Source of the DNA: Streptohalobacillus salinus
GTDB lineage: Bacteria > Bacillota > Bacilli > Bacillales > Amphibacillaceae
Direction of reading: 5' to 3'
DNA length: 64,000 nucleotides
Assembly (NCBI RefSeq): GCF_003201605.1
Contig: NZ_QJJR01000001.1
Location: 275,037 to 339,036, forward strand
In this document: positions 18,490 through 27,365 of the stretch, in pieces
How positions within the stretch are numbered: position 1 is the stretch's first letter
Layout: each line of letters opens with the position of its first letter
Made by a program: the position numbers and the translations under genes
The notes under the pieces: generated by a model
The model's database searches: none
Told to the model about the DNA's origin: nothing
Seen by the model: only the letters and a program-made list of their open reading frames with translations

Positions 18490-18535
18490 TTGATTATTTT
18501 CGTTATGGTGTTATATTTAACTATAACAGTATAAC
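18490..18535 (+). promoter_or_regulatory. Promoter and 34-bp palindromic operator of the ABC/GntR operon
   Basis: TTGATT (18490-18495), 16-base spacer, TATATT (18512-18517). A two-part palindrome covers the -10 box and start site: GTTATGGTGTTATA (18502-18515) mirrors TATAACAGTATAAC (18522-18535) with 12 of 14 matches around a 6-base centre. Each half contains the repeated GTTAT/ATAAC unit. Its place suggests repression by the GntR protein encoded as third gene of the same operon. Confidence 0.7.
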
Positions 18536-18559
18536 AAATAAACGAAAGAGGGAAAAAAC

Positions 18560-19375
18560 ATGATTAAAGTCGAAAACTTATTATTTAATTACGGAAAAAA
18601 GAAAGTATTTGATCACTTTCAGTTAAATCTATCAGGCGGTTCGATTTATGGCATCCTTGGACCGAATGGTGTAGGCAAGACAACGCTCTTTCAATTACTC
18701 TCTGGCTTAACATTTCCAAATGATGGACGCGTGATAGTGAATGGACACGTACCAAAAAAGCGTGAAGAAGGATTCTATCAAAAAATGGTCTATTTGCCAG
18801 AAGACTTAACAACCCCGACAGTTTCTCCTTATCAGTATGTGAAATTGTTAGGGCCCATGTACCCGAATTATGATGAACAGATATTTCTTACCTATAGTGA
18901 AAGGTTTGGAATAGATTACAATCAAGTTTTTAATACAATGAGCGCGGGTGTCTTACGGAAAGCATGGCTAGCGGTCGTGTTGAGTTATCAAACGCCGTTA
19001 TTAATGCTAGATGAGCCATCAAAAGCAATGGACATTGAAGGACAACGGTTATTACGCAAAATGTTGCTGGAAATCCAGGCTGAGGGCCGTACGATTGTGT
19101 TATCGACGCATCATCTAAGAGAAATGGAACAATTATTTGATCATGTTACGATTATGAATGAAACCGGACATGTTGTCCTAAGTCAACCTGTTGATACGTT
19201 GACTCAAGACTTTAGAACCGAGTGGATTGATGTCAAACCAACGTCTACGGCAGTAATCAGTTATGAACGATCATCACGTGGCTACTTGGCACTTTTTAAA
19301 GAGCCATCAGATAGTGGTAGCGATATTCCATTAGAACTGATATATAATGGCCTTACTAAACGTAAGGAGGTGTAG
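18560..19375 (+). CDS. ABC transporter ATP-binding protein, YtrB-like
   Basis: 271 residues. Walker A GPNGVGKTT, Walker B LLMLDEPS and the H-loop STHH are intact. The signature is degenerate: MSAGVLRK where LSGGQ is usual, a feature of several GntR-linked ABC proteins. It should power the 489-residue membrane protein encoded next. The set ATPase, large permease, GntR regulator resembles ytr-type systems induced by cell-wall antibiotics in bacilli; the substrate is not visible here. GAAAGAGGG precedes the ATG, within 25 bases of the operator. Confidence 0.87.
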   Translation: MIKVENLLFNYGKKKVFDHFQLNLSGGSIYGILGPNGVGKTTLFQLLSGLTFPNDGRVIVNGHVPKKREEGFYQKMVYLPEDLTTPTVSPYQYVKLLGPMYPNYDEQIFLTYSERFGIDYNQVFNTMSAGVLRKAWLAVVLSYQTPLLMLDEPSKAMDIEGQRLLRKMLLEIQAEGRTIVLSTHHLREMEQLFDHVTIMNETGHVVLSQPVDTLTQDFRTEWIDVKPTSTAVISYERSSRGYLALFKEPSDSGSDIPLELIYNGLTKRKEV

Positions 19376-20845
19376 ATGATGAATATATTCAAGCGATTGA
19401 AGCAATCGAATCTTTACACCATAAGTAAACTGACGATTTTTTCACCCATGTTGCTGATTTATGTATTTATTGGTTTTACCATAAGTGTGACGAGTTTTGC
19501 GTTTAGCAAGATAGGGGTTCAATATTTTTCGATCACAGAAGAAACACTTCGGCAGTTAAGTTTTTTTACTGCTTTTGGCTTAACGATGATGGGTTGGACA
19601 ACGCTCATTCGGGACGGGGTCGTGACTTCAAAACGCCTCATGCTCTTTATTCAATTACCTTTGTCGTTCACTAAGAAAAAATGGTGGTTGTTAGGAAGCT
19701 ATCATCTTTTACCAACGTTTTTGGTGATTATGGGGAGTCTGACCTACGAAGGTGATTTTCTCATCAATCATCTAGATAAGCTATTGGTTTACGTATTTAT
19801 TTCAACCCTTCTTTTCTTTTTGCACTATCAAGGTGGCTTTCACACGTTTGATACTGATACCTTGTTTGGAGGGGTAGCGACAAGGAATATCCCGGGTATT
19901 GGCTTTTTACAACTTTTAATTGCACTATCACCGATCGCTTGGGTGTTCTTGAGTCAACAAGCATTGCTTATCTTGTTGGTTTTACTAGCGTTAGTGACCA
20001 TTATTTATTACCGTAACGGCTTTTTACGAACAGAGTACAAAGGCGGAGATCCTAGGACAAAGAAAAAGGTAAATCGTTTAGTCGGTGAATCGTGGCTGAA
20101 AAGAAATAAAAAACCGACGGTTAACTATTTCTTATTCCTCCATGTTGAAGAGTTAAATCGCCCTTATCAAACCTTTATTGTCCAGTTAATCCTTAACCTT
20201 TTTATTCTACTTACTTATTATATAACCGCAGGTTTTCTTTTTAATGACACGGTGTTTTTTGAACAAATGCACTTTATTGCGGCCATTAGTATTTATAGTT
20301 GTTTTTTCTTGCGAGTGAGTTCAATGATAACGCCAACAGCGGCGATGTCGTTTTTACTCCCGCTATCAGATCAAAAGAAGATATTAGCAGAAGCGATAGA
20401 TAAATTACTGTTACCGAGTATATATGGTCTTGTGAATTTAGGAATTGTTTCTGCTATTATTTATTCACTGCACAACTTACCGCTTCGGTTCATTGTGCCT
20501 TTCCATGGCAGTTATTGGTCAATGATTGAAGTGCTCTATGCGAATTATATTGGTTACCTTATTTTAAGCTATGGCTACATTCAATTGACACTCTTAATCA
20601 ATGAAGGACTGATTGTTTTAAAACAACGTTTCTTCGTTAAATTGAAAGCGATGTGGGTAACGCTGATTAGTTTTATTATTGCCTTGCAGTATTTAATCAT
20701 CATTTTAATTGATAAGGCACAAATTCTCTCAGCTTTAATGGTGGATTACTATGGAGAAATTGTGAGCTATACGTTATTATCTATAGTGGTGAGTATCGTA
20801 ATTAGAATCAAATTAAGAAAACGACTGCAGGTGATGCCTTCATGA
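19376..20845 (+). CDS. ABC-2-like permease of the GntR-linked transporter
   Basis: 489 residues with about ten hydrophobic segments and a cytoplasmic loop in the middle (about 210-255). No permease signature that would name a substrate is visible. Perfect AAGGAGG at 19364-19370 serves either ATG 19376 or, with better spacing (8 bases), the second ATG at 19379. Encoded directly after its ATPase and overlapping the GntR gene by four bases (ATGA). Confidence 0.82.
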   Translation: MMNIFKRLKQSNLYTISKLTIFSPMLLIYVFIGFTISVTSFAFSKIGVQYFSITEETLRQLSFFTAFGLTMMGWTTLIRDGVVTSKRLMLFIQLPLSFTKKKWWLLGSYHLLPTFLVIMGSLTYEGDFLINHLDKLLVYVFISTLLFFLHYQGGFHTFDTDTLFGGVATRNIPGIGFLQLLIALSPIAWVFLSQQALLILLVLLALVTIIYYRNGFLRTEYKGGDPRTKKKVNRLVGESWLKRNKKPTVNYFLFLHVEELNRPYQTFIVQLILNLFILLTYYITAGFLFNDTVFFEQMHFIAAISIYSCFFLRVSSMITPTAAMSFLLPLSDQKKILAEAIDKLLLPSIYGLVNLGIVSAIIYSLHNLPLRFIVPFHGSYWSMIEVLYANYIGYLILSYGYIQLTLLINEGLIVLKQRFFVKLKAMWVTLISFIIALQYLIIILIDKAQILSALMVDYYGEIVSYTLLSIVVSIVIRIKLRKRLQVMPS

Positions 20846-21210
20846 CGCCATCATTTAATGATGATCAAACGATATATCGACAAATTGCACACGGGATTGA
20901 AAATCAAATATTGGGCCATGTATTTAATGCGGAAGATAAATTACCTTCATTAAGAGAACAAGCGTTAGAACTTGAAGTGAATATTAATACCATCACTAAA
21001 AGTTATAATGTTTTATTAGATGAAGAATTAATAGAAAAGCGACGAGGCCTAGGTTTTTTCGTAACATCAACAGCTTACCAAGCTATTTTATCCAAGCGTA
21101 GGCGTCAGTTTTTTGAGACCGTCGTACCTCGTATTAAGAAAGACATGTCATTATTACAGATAGAGACTGAAGAATTAGTGAAAGCACTTATTCACGAGCA
21201 AGAGAAGTAA
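20842..21210 (+). CDS. GntR family (YtrA type) transcriptional regulator
   Basis: 122 residues: a winged-helix domain with the GntR pattern IYRQIAHGIENQI, KLPSLREQALELEVNINTITKSYNVLLDEELIEKRRGLGFFV, then a short C-terminal dimerisation helix region of about 50 residues. The short effector domain is the mark of the YtrA subfamily. It very probably binds the palindrome at 18502-18535 and represses its own operon. Start overlaps the permease stop (ATGA). Confidence 0.9.
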   Translation: MTPSFNDDQTIYRQIAHGIENQILGHVFNAEDKLPSLREQALELEVNINTITKSYNVLLDEELIEKRRGLGFFVTSTAYQAILSKRRRQFFETVVPRIKKDMSLLQIETEELVKALIHEQEK

Positions 21211-21259
21211 ATGGCTGTATTGAAGAACGCAGGTGGCGATGGTTATGCGTAAAACAAAG

Positions 21260-21305
21260 ACAGAAATTAAGGGAAGAAATCATTCCTTTGATTTCTGTTT
21301 TTTTA
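21260..21305 (+). terminator. Rho-independent terminator of the ABC/GntR operon
   Basis: A 16-base arm at 21260-21275 (ACAGAAATTAAGGGAA) pairs with 21283-21298 with one G-T pair and one mismatch, followed by seven T. Confidence 0.85.
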
Positions 21306-21613
21306 GTTTTTGAAACAGGTTAAAACATCTTGTTGACGTGAACACTGTTCTAGTTATTTTAATGTGTGCGTATAAACACACAGCTTTCTTTTAACAAGCT
21401 ACGTTTGATTCTAGGAAAGCTGTCGATAAAATCATAAATCTATAGTTTTTAAAGTGAATTAAAAATAAATGGTATAGTTTTTTGGATGAAGTCTAAATTA
21501 GTTAGGTGTCAGCGTTGTAAGCGCTTTACTATAATGGAGTGTGTACTTAGAAATTTGAAAGGAGGACCCAAATAATCGAAAACTAGTTTTCATTAATTTT
21601 TAGGAGGATGGTT
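21306..21613 (+). promoter_or_regulatory. Xylanase control region: inverted repeats, cre-like site, -10 box
   Basis: Three signals are visible. ACAGCTTTC (21380-21388) and GAAAGCTGT (21415-21423) form a perfect inverted repeat. TGTAAGCGCTTTAC at 21516-21529 matches 12 of 14 cre positions and directly abuts a consensus -10 TATAAT (21530-21535), so CcpA binding would block the promoter. A perfect 14-bp palindrome GAAAACTAGTTTTC (21578-21591) lies in the leader between two ribosome-binding-like sites, AAAGGAGG at 21558-21565 and AGGAGG at 21602-21607. No open frame follows the first of these. Confidence 0.6.
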
Positions 21614-24600
21614 ATGGTAAAACAACGTTTAACTAATTTTTTTGTGCGAGTTATGATTCTGTTATTATTCATATCAAGTGTATCACCAGCAATTGTAAGA
21701 GCAGAATTAACGGGGAATCCCCCTGTGTATCACACTGATTTTTCCGATGGGAATGATCGATTGACGGTGGATAATGGAACGGCTGAGCGGACAACCGTAT
21801 CAATTGACGGAACAGATACAAGTGCGTTAAAAGTAAGTGATCGTGTCGGAAATTATTACGGAGCTGATCTAACGTTTGCTAATGCGAATATGGAAGACGG
21901 CCGAACTTATTCAATCACAGTTAATGCATACATTGGAGCTGAAGAAGTTGTTCCGGATGGTGCTGAACTACTCATTCAAAATATTGAAAGCTACAATGGT
22001 TTATACTTAAATGCGCCGATGGTAGCGGGAGAAACAATCACCCTTCAAGGTGAGTATACGGTTAATCCTGATGTTGACCGTGCGATACGCATCCAATCGA
22101 ATGAACCAGGTGCAACGGTATCATTTTATTTAACACAAGTGACCATTGAAGATATTACACCGATTGAAACACCAGTAGAAGAGCCAACTGCAGAATTCAC
22201 ACCGTTTACTGTTAAGTCATTTGACTTTGAAGCGGGTACGACAGACGGTTTTGTTGCGCGTGGTGATAGCGTAAATATTGCAGTGACAGACGAAGCAGCC
22301 TCAACGGGTTCACACAGTTTGAAAGTTTCAGGACGTGAAGCTAACTGGCATGGTGCTGCTTATGATTTGACCTCCCTTTTACAACAAGGGGCACGTTATA
22401 AGATTACCGGTGATGTACAAGTTGTTGACCCCATAACAGACGCAGAAACCCTAAAAGCATCAATGCTTTCTACTGTTTCGGGAGAAACGGCTTATCCAAC
22501 CATTCAAGAATTTAGTGTTAGTGACAATGGGTGGATGGCTTTTGAGGGTGAATTCATACTTGATTATGAATCGGATCAATTACTTCTCTACGTTGAAGCG
22601 ACAACGGAAAATTTAAGTTATTACTTAGATAACGTGGTCATTACAATGGTTGCGCCTGGAGAAGTTGCACCGAATAGACCAGCCGCACCCGTTTTAGAAA
22701 CCATCACTTTTGAAGATGAAACAACTGGTGGGTTCGCACCACGCGGGGAAGTTGAAACAGTTACAGTTACAAATGAGACGAATCATACTGAATCTGGGAA
22801 CTTTTCCTTAAAAGTTGAAGGCCGTGAACAAAACTGGAACGGGCCGTCACTCAATGTGATTGATTATGTTGATCAAGGCGATGAATATTTAGTTAGCGCC
22901 TGGGTTAAGATGGCCTCCGGAGAAAGTGCTGAATTACAACTTTCAACACAAGTTGGAACGGGAGATACAGCAAGCTATAATAACATTACTGCAGGAAACG
23001 TGACAGATGCTGAATGGGTAAAGCTCGAGGGAACTTATCGTTATTCGAGTCTAGGTCAAGGTGCCTTGTCAATCTATATCGAAAGTAATAACGCGACTGC
23101 TTCTTTCTATGTTGATGATGTAAGCTTTACCAAGACAGCAGCCGATGAAGTGGTTGTCGAAGATATCACACCACTGAAAGATATTTATCAAAATGATTTC
23201 TTAATTGGTAACGCCGTATCCATGTCTGAATTTGATGGGATTCGTTTAGAAATGTTAAACAAACATCATAATTTAGTGAGTGCAGAAAATGCAATGAAGC
23301 CGAGCTACGCTTATGATGCCGATGGTAACTTTGATTTTACTGGTGAGGATGCGTTAGTTGAACGTGCGATTGAGGAAGGGTTTGACGTTCACGGACATGT
23401 GCTTGTCTGGCACCAACAATCACGTGAAGCGTTATATCAAATGGCAGATGGAACGCCATTATCACGCGAAGAAGCACTTAACAATATGTATACACACATT
23501 GAAACGGTCATGACACATTTTGCTAAATACGATGATAACCTTATTTCTTGGGATGTTGTCAATGAAGCAATTCGTGATGATGCTCGTGCGCCTTATGAAA
23601 ATTGGGAAGATAATTTGCGTGAGTCAGGTTGGTTAAAAGCCATCGGGACGGACTATCTTGAACTTGCCTATAAAAAAGCAAGAGAAGTTGCGGATCGCTT
23701 AGGTCTAGACGTTGTGCTCTATTACAATGATTACAACGATGATCAACAAAACAAAGCACAAGCAATTTACCATATGATTAAGGATATTAATGCGCGTTAC
23801 AGTGCTGAAAATAATGGGGAGCTACTTATTCAAGGGATGGGTATGCAATCACATTATAATATGAATACAAATCCAGAAAATGTTCGTTTATCAATGGAAC
23901 GCTTTATTGATTTAGGTGTAGAGATTGGCGTAACAGAATTAGATGTAACAGCTGGTGATGGTGGTGTGCAGACAGAAGCACAAGCAAATCGTCAAGCGTT
24001 CATCTATGCGAGTCTATTTCATCTATATAAAGAACATAGTGAACATATTTCTCGGGTAACACTTTGGGGTTTAAACGATGCAACAAGTTGGCGTTCAGAG
24101 CAAACCCCTCTGTTATTCGATAATAATATGAAAGCAAAGCTTGCTTATGAAGCTGTTGCTAATCCTGAAGCTTTCTTGGCAAACTATCAAGAAGAGGAAG
24201 TGCCGGTTCGTCAAAACGAAGCACTTTATACTAACATAGCACCTGTTTTAGACGGGAAGATTGATGATGTTTGGCAAGATGCTCCTCGTTTAGCTATTAA
24301 TCGTTTCCAACAAGCATGGGCTACAGCAACGGGTGTTGCTCGCATTTTATGGGATGATAATAATCTCTATGTCTTGTTTGAAATAAGTGATAGTGTCTTA
24401 GATGCTAGTAACGAAAACGCTTGGGAGCAAGATTCTATTGAAGTATTCCTCGATCAAGAAAATGGAAAAGCATCGAGTTATCCAGAAGTGGGTGTGGGCC
24501 AATATCGTGTTAACTTTAACAATGAACGCTCCGCCGGTGCTGGGGGTTCCTATGATGGATTTGACTCAGCGGTAACAGTGAATGGTTCATCATATGTTGC

Positions 24601-25447
24601 TGAAATGATCATTCCACTTTCTGAAATTAACCCAACAAATGGGGGCGTGATTGGTTTTGACGCACAAGTCAACGATGCCGCAGATGGTGCTCGTGCTGGT
24701 GTGGCAACCTGGAATGATACTACCGGTCAAGGTTATCAAGATCCATCAGTGTTTGGTGAAGTGACCCTTGTTAATGAAGCATCTGATGAATCAGAAGAAA
24801 CAGTTGTTCCAGTTGATAATGAAGCGATCGTTGTCTATCCAGGGGAAAAAATCAAGGTGGAAAATAGTCAAACAGCTGTTACGATGCCACTTGATTTACC
24901 GATTGGTACGACGATTGAAATTAATAAGTATCAGCAAGATCAGTATCTGTCTGATGATGGTGAAGCACTTACCCCAGCAGGAGAAATGATCACGATTGAT
25001 TTAACTTTCCCTGCAGGAGAGGAAGATTATACTGGTGATTTTGTTTTAGAACTTGGTTACGACACACATGTGAATGAGGTGGCGATTTTCTATCTTGGTG
25101 AGAGTGGTTGGGAATTTAGAGGTGGAGAAATGGCTAATGGCATCATTCGGATAACTGTGCCAGGCTTTTCAACTTATGGTGTCTTTGAAGTTGCAACAAA
25201 TACAGTACCAGAAGAAGAAGCAGAAACACCAACAAATGAAACGGAAGCACCAACAAACGAAAACTCAACGACTGATGACTCAACTGCTGGCGATGCTGAC
25301 GCAGCTGACAGTAATGAAGAAGTAGACGTCGAAAACGGCGAACCATTGCCTAATACGGCAACAAGTATGTTCAATGTGATGACAGTTGGATTCTATCTTT
25401 TACTAATTGGGGCAGCTTTCTTGTATCTTAGTCGCAAAAAAGCTTAA
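21614..25447 (+). CDS. Cell-wall-anchored GH10 endo-xylanase with CBM22 and CBM9 modules
   Basis: 1277 residues from ATG 21614; AGGAGG ends only one base before the earlier ATG at 21608, so the later start fits. Order: signal peptide (about 1-30), three CBM22-type modules (about 38-178, 198-350, 360-512), GH10 catalytic domain (about 520-860) with acid/base E651 in WDVVNEAI and nucleophile E775 in GVTELDV, a CBM9 module (about 875-1060), an extra beta-rich domain (about 1075-1195), an acidic linker, sorting signal LPNTA (1245-1249), a membrane segment and RKKA. It cuts beta-1,4-xylan at the cell surface; the xylose transporter genes follow. CBM22-GH10-CBM9 is a classic arrangement of large thermophile and bacillus xylanases. 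Confidence 0.95.
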   Translation: MVKQRLTNFFVRVMILLLFISSVSPAIVRAELTGNPPVYHTDFSDGNDRLTVDNGTAERTTVSIDGTDTSALKVSDRVGNYYGADLTFANANMEDGRTYSITVNAYIGAEEVVPDGAELLIQNIESYNGLYLNAPMVAGETITLQGEYTVNPDVDRAIRIQSNEPGATVSFYLTQVTIEDITPIETPVEEPTAEFTPFTVKSFDFEAGTTDGFVARGDSVNIAVTDEAASTGSHSLKVSGREANWHGAAYDLTSLLQQGARYKITGDVQVVDPITDAETLKASMLSTVSGETAYPTIQEFSVSDNGWMAFEGEFILDYESDQLLLYVEATTENLSYYLDNVVITMVAPGEVAPNRPAAPVLETITFEDETTGGFAPRGEVETVTVTNETNHTESGNFSLKVEGREQNWNGPSLNVIDYVDQGDEYLVSAWVKMASGESAELQLSTQVGTGDTASYNNITAGNVTDAEWVKLEGTYRYSSLGQGALSIYIESNNATASFYVDDVSFTKTAADEVVVEDITPLKDIYQNDFLIGNAVSMSEFDGIRLEMLNKHHNLVSAENAMKPSYAYDADGNFDFTGEDALVERAIEEGFDVHGHVLVWHQQSREALYQMADGTPLSREEALNNMYTHIETVMTHFAKYDDNLISWDVVNEAIRDDARAPYENWEDNLRESGWLKAIGTDYLELAYKKAREVADRLGLDVVLYYNDYNDDQQNKAQAIYHMIKDINARYSAENNGELLIQGMGMQSHYNMNTNPENVRLSMERFIDLGVEIGVTELDVTAGDGGVQTEAQANRQAFIYASLFHLYKEHSEHISRVTLWGLNDATSWRSEQTPLLFDNNMKAKLAYEAVANPEAFLANYQEEEVPVRQNEALYTNIAPVLDGKIDDVWQDAPRLAINRFQQAWATATGVARILWDDNNLYVLFEISDSVLDASNENAWEQDSIEVFLDQENGKASSYPEVGVGQYRVNFNNERSAGAGGSYDGFDSAVTVNGSSYVAEMIIPLSEINPTNGGVIGFDAQVNDAADGARAGVATWNDTTGQGYQDPSVFGEVTLVNEASDESEETVVPVDNEAIVVYPGEKIKVENSQTAVTMPLDLPIGTTIEINKYQQDQYLSDDGEALTPAGEMITIDLTFPAGEEDYTGDFVLELGYDTHVNEVAIFYLGESGWEFRGGEMANGIIRITVPGFSTYGVFEVATNTVPEEEAETPTNETEAPTNENSTTDDSTAGDADAADSNEEVDVENGEPLPNTATSMFNVMTVGFYLLLIGAAFLYLSRKKA

Positions 25448-25502
25448 TGATTCCTTGTGTTTCTTTAGCAACACATGTGTTTAGCTGAGAGGGGAGGATG
25501 AA

Positions 25503-25922
25503 ATGAAAAAGACGATTTGTCTCTGTTTCATGTTATTAGGGATTTTGTTGATAACGGGTTGTAATGACTCAAAAGAGTCGGTTTCATTTACAGGAGAAAG
25601 TGATGATTGGACGGTTGAGCTAACTGTCGAATCCGCAGAGTCCGTAGGTTCATATCTGCATGAGATTGAAATGAACGTAAAACCTATCGGTGATGATTAT
25701 TCTTTTGAAGCAACGGATACTTTTTCTTACCACTTAGAAATGAGTGAACTTGGAATCAGTAAGCAAGCCGAAGATTTTGAAGTGACCGTCGATGTGCGTG
25801 CTTATCACATCACTGACAGCTTTACAACTGAACAACCCTTTAACGCAAGCCAATCGATTCAATTAACACTCACTTGGCAAGACCGAACAGACACCATTGA
25901 TTTAACACCTATAACTGAATAA
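25503..25922 (+). CDS. Small lipoprotein following the xylanase gene
   Basis: 139 residues with a lipoprotein signal ending ITGC (C20). The mature part is acidic and looks all-beta, but I recognise no family. It starts 55 bases after the xylanase stop behind GAGGGGAGG and ends before a strong terminator, so it is probably co-transcribed with the xylanase and may help at the cell surface. Function unknown. Confidence 0.8.
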   Translation: MKKTICLCFMLLGILLITGCNDSKESVSFTGESDDWTVELTVESAESVGSYLHEIEMNVKPIGDDYSFEATDTFSYHLEMSELGISKQAEDFEVTVDVRAYHITDSFTTEQPFNASQSIQLTLTWQDRTDTIDLTPITE

Positions 25923-25937
25923 ATCAAACAACCATGA

Positions 25938-25970
25938 AGTCAGCAGTGCAACGACGCACTGCTGACTTTT
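25938..25970 (+). terminator. Rho-independent terminator after the xylanase unit
   Basis: GTCAGCAGTGC (25939-25949) pairs perfectly with GCACTGCTGAC (25956-25966), followed by TTTT. Confidence 0.9.
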
Positions 25971-26033
25971 AAGTTGTCTACGGAATGTTTTAAGGAAGTT
26001 AATTTATTACTAGTAATGATAAAATATCACCCG

Positions 26034-26071
26034 TGAATACGCTTACATAACCTTTTTTAATCGATTATAAT
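26034..26071 (+). promoter_or_regulatory. xylFGH promoter with overlapping cre site
   Basis: TTACAT (26043-26048), 17-base spacer and perfect TATAAT (26066-26071). The cre-like TGAATACGCTTACA (26034-26047), 13 of 14 matches, overlaps the -35 box, so CcpA bound here should exclude RNA polymerase. This is the best promoter plus operator pair in the window. Confidence 0.75.
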
Positions 26072-26114
26072 CTAACTTGTAAGACAAAAACAAAAAGTGA
26101 GAGGGGTTACAAAA

Positions 26115-27284
26115 ATGTTAAAAAGTCGTAAGTATTTATTGATGTTGCTAGTCGGTTTATTGATGAGTGTATTGCTCATTGGTTGTTCAGGGGATGGGGA
26201 AGAAGATACATCAGGAGATAACGACACAGATACAACAGAAGATGACTCAGAAGATACAAGCTCAGATGGTGTAAACGTAGGGATTGTTTTACCAACGCGT
26301 GACGAACCACGTTGGGTACAAGATGAGCAACGTTTTAAAGATGCTTTAGCTGATTCAGATTATACAACAGAGATTTTATTTAGCCAAGGATCATCAGCAA
26401 ATGAACTACAAAATGTTGAAACGTTAATTAGTCGTGGTATTGATGTACTTATCATCAGCCCACAAGATGGTGACGCTGCTGGGGCGGCTGCTCGTGCTGC
26501 CAACTTAGAAGGGATTCCTGTTATCTCTTATGACCGTTTAATCACAAATACAGATGCGGTTGATTATTATGTAACCTTTGATAGTTTAGCAGTTGGTGAA
26601 GCACAGGGTCAATATTTAGTTGATAACGTTGAAGGAGAAGGTGTTCCACTTTACCTTTATGCAGGAGCTGCTTCAGATAACAATGCATTCTTATTCTTTG
26701 AAGGTGCATGGTCTGTGCTACAGCCTAAAATTGCTGATGGTACTTTCGTTGTAGCAAACTCAAGTATTGCAGAAGAATTATCTGACACTCAAGAATTAAC
26801 ACGTGATGATATGGGCCGTATTCTAGGCCAAATCACGACAAACTGGGATCCAAACGAAGCAATTAACAAAGCACAAACACACTTAACGTCTGCAGGACCT
26901 GAATTAAAAGGTGACATTGCTATTTTAGCTCCAAACGATGGAACAGCACGTTCAATTGCAGATACATTTGCTGCAGATTCAGAAGTAACTAACTATGTTA
27001 TTACTGGACAAGATGCTGAAAAAGCTTCAATTCAATACATTATTGATGGTAAACAATCAATGACTGTCTTTAAGGATGTTCGTCGCTTAGTTGAAGATGC
27101 AATGGGTATGGCAATTACAATCTTAGATGGTGATACACCAGAAACAACAGGTGCATATGATAACGGTTCAGTCGAAGTACCTGCATTACAGTCAGAAGTT
27201 ATCGTTGTAGACGAAGAAAATGTTCAATCAGAACTTATTGATTCAGGCTATTACGAAGCAAGTGAATTCACAGGACTCGAATAA
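26115..27284 (+). CDS. xylF: D-xylose ABC transporter substrate-binding lipoprotein
   Basis: 389 residues from ATG 26115, chosen because GAGAGGGG lies just before it; the earlier GTG at 26097 precedes that site. A lipobox LIGC (C24) is followed by an acidic linker and a type 1 periplasmic-binding fold: VGIVLPTRDEPRWVQDEQRF, ISPQDGDAAGAAARAA, GIPVISYDRLI and TGQDAEKASIQYI are typical of XylF/ChvE. It should capture xylose (or a similar aldose) for XylGH. A hairpin at 27297-27343 follows, before xylG. Confidence 0.92.
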   Translation: MLKSRKYLLMLLVGLLMSVLLIGCSGDGEEDTSGDNDTDTTEDDSEDTSSDGVNVGIVLPTRDEPRWVQDEQRFKDALADSDYTTEILFSQGSSANELQNVETLISRGIDVLIISPQDGDAAGAAARAANLEGIPVISYDRLITNTDAVDYYVTFDSLAVGEAQGQYLVDNVEGEGVPLYLYAGAASDNNAFLFFEGAWSVLQPKIADGTFVVANSSIAEELSDTQELTRDDMGRILGQITTNWDPNEAINKAQTHLTSAGPELKGDIAILAPNDGTARSIADTFAADSEVTNYVITGQDAEKASIQYIIDGKQSMTVFKDVRRLVEDAMGMAITILDGDTPETTGAYDNGSVEVPALQSEVIVVDEENVQSELIDSGYYEASEFTGLE

Positions 27285-27296
27285 ACAGTAAACAAT

Positions 27297-27343
27297 TGAA
27301 ATGGACAAGACGACATGCACTCGCTGTCGTCGTCCATTTCAAC
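27297..27343 (+). other. Strong intercistronic hairpin between xylF and xylG
   Basis: The arm at 27297-27316 pairs with 27326-27343 over 18 pairs with a two-base bulge. There is no T-run, so it is more likely a 3' stabiliser of the xylF message or a processing site than a terminator. It includes bases just upstream of the xylG ribosome binding site (GAAGGTGG). Confidence 0.75.
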
Positions 27344-27365
27344 TGTTATTGAAGGTGGAATTAAT

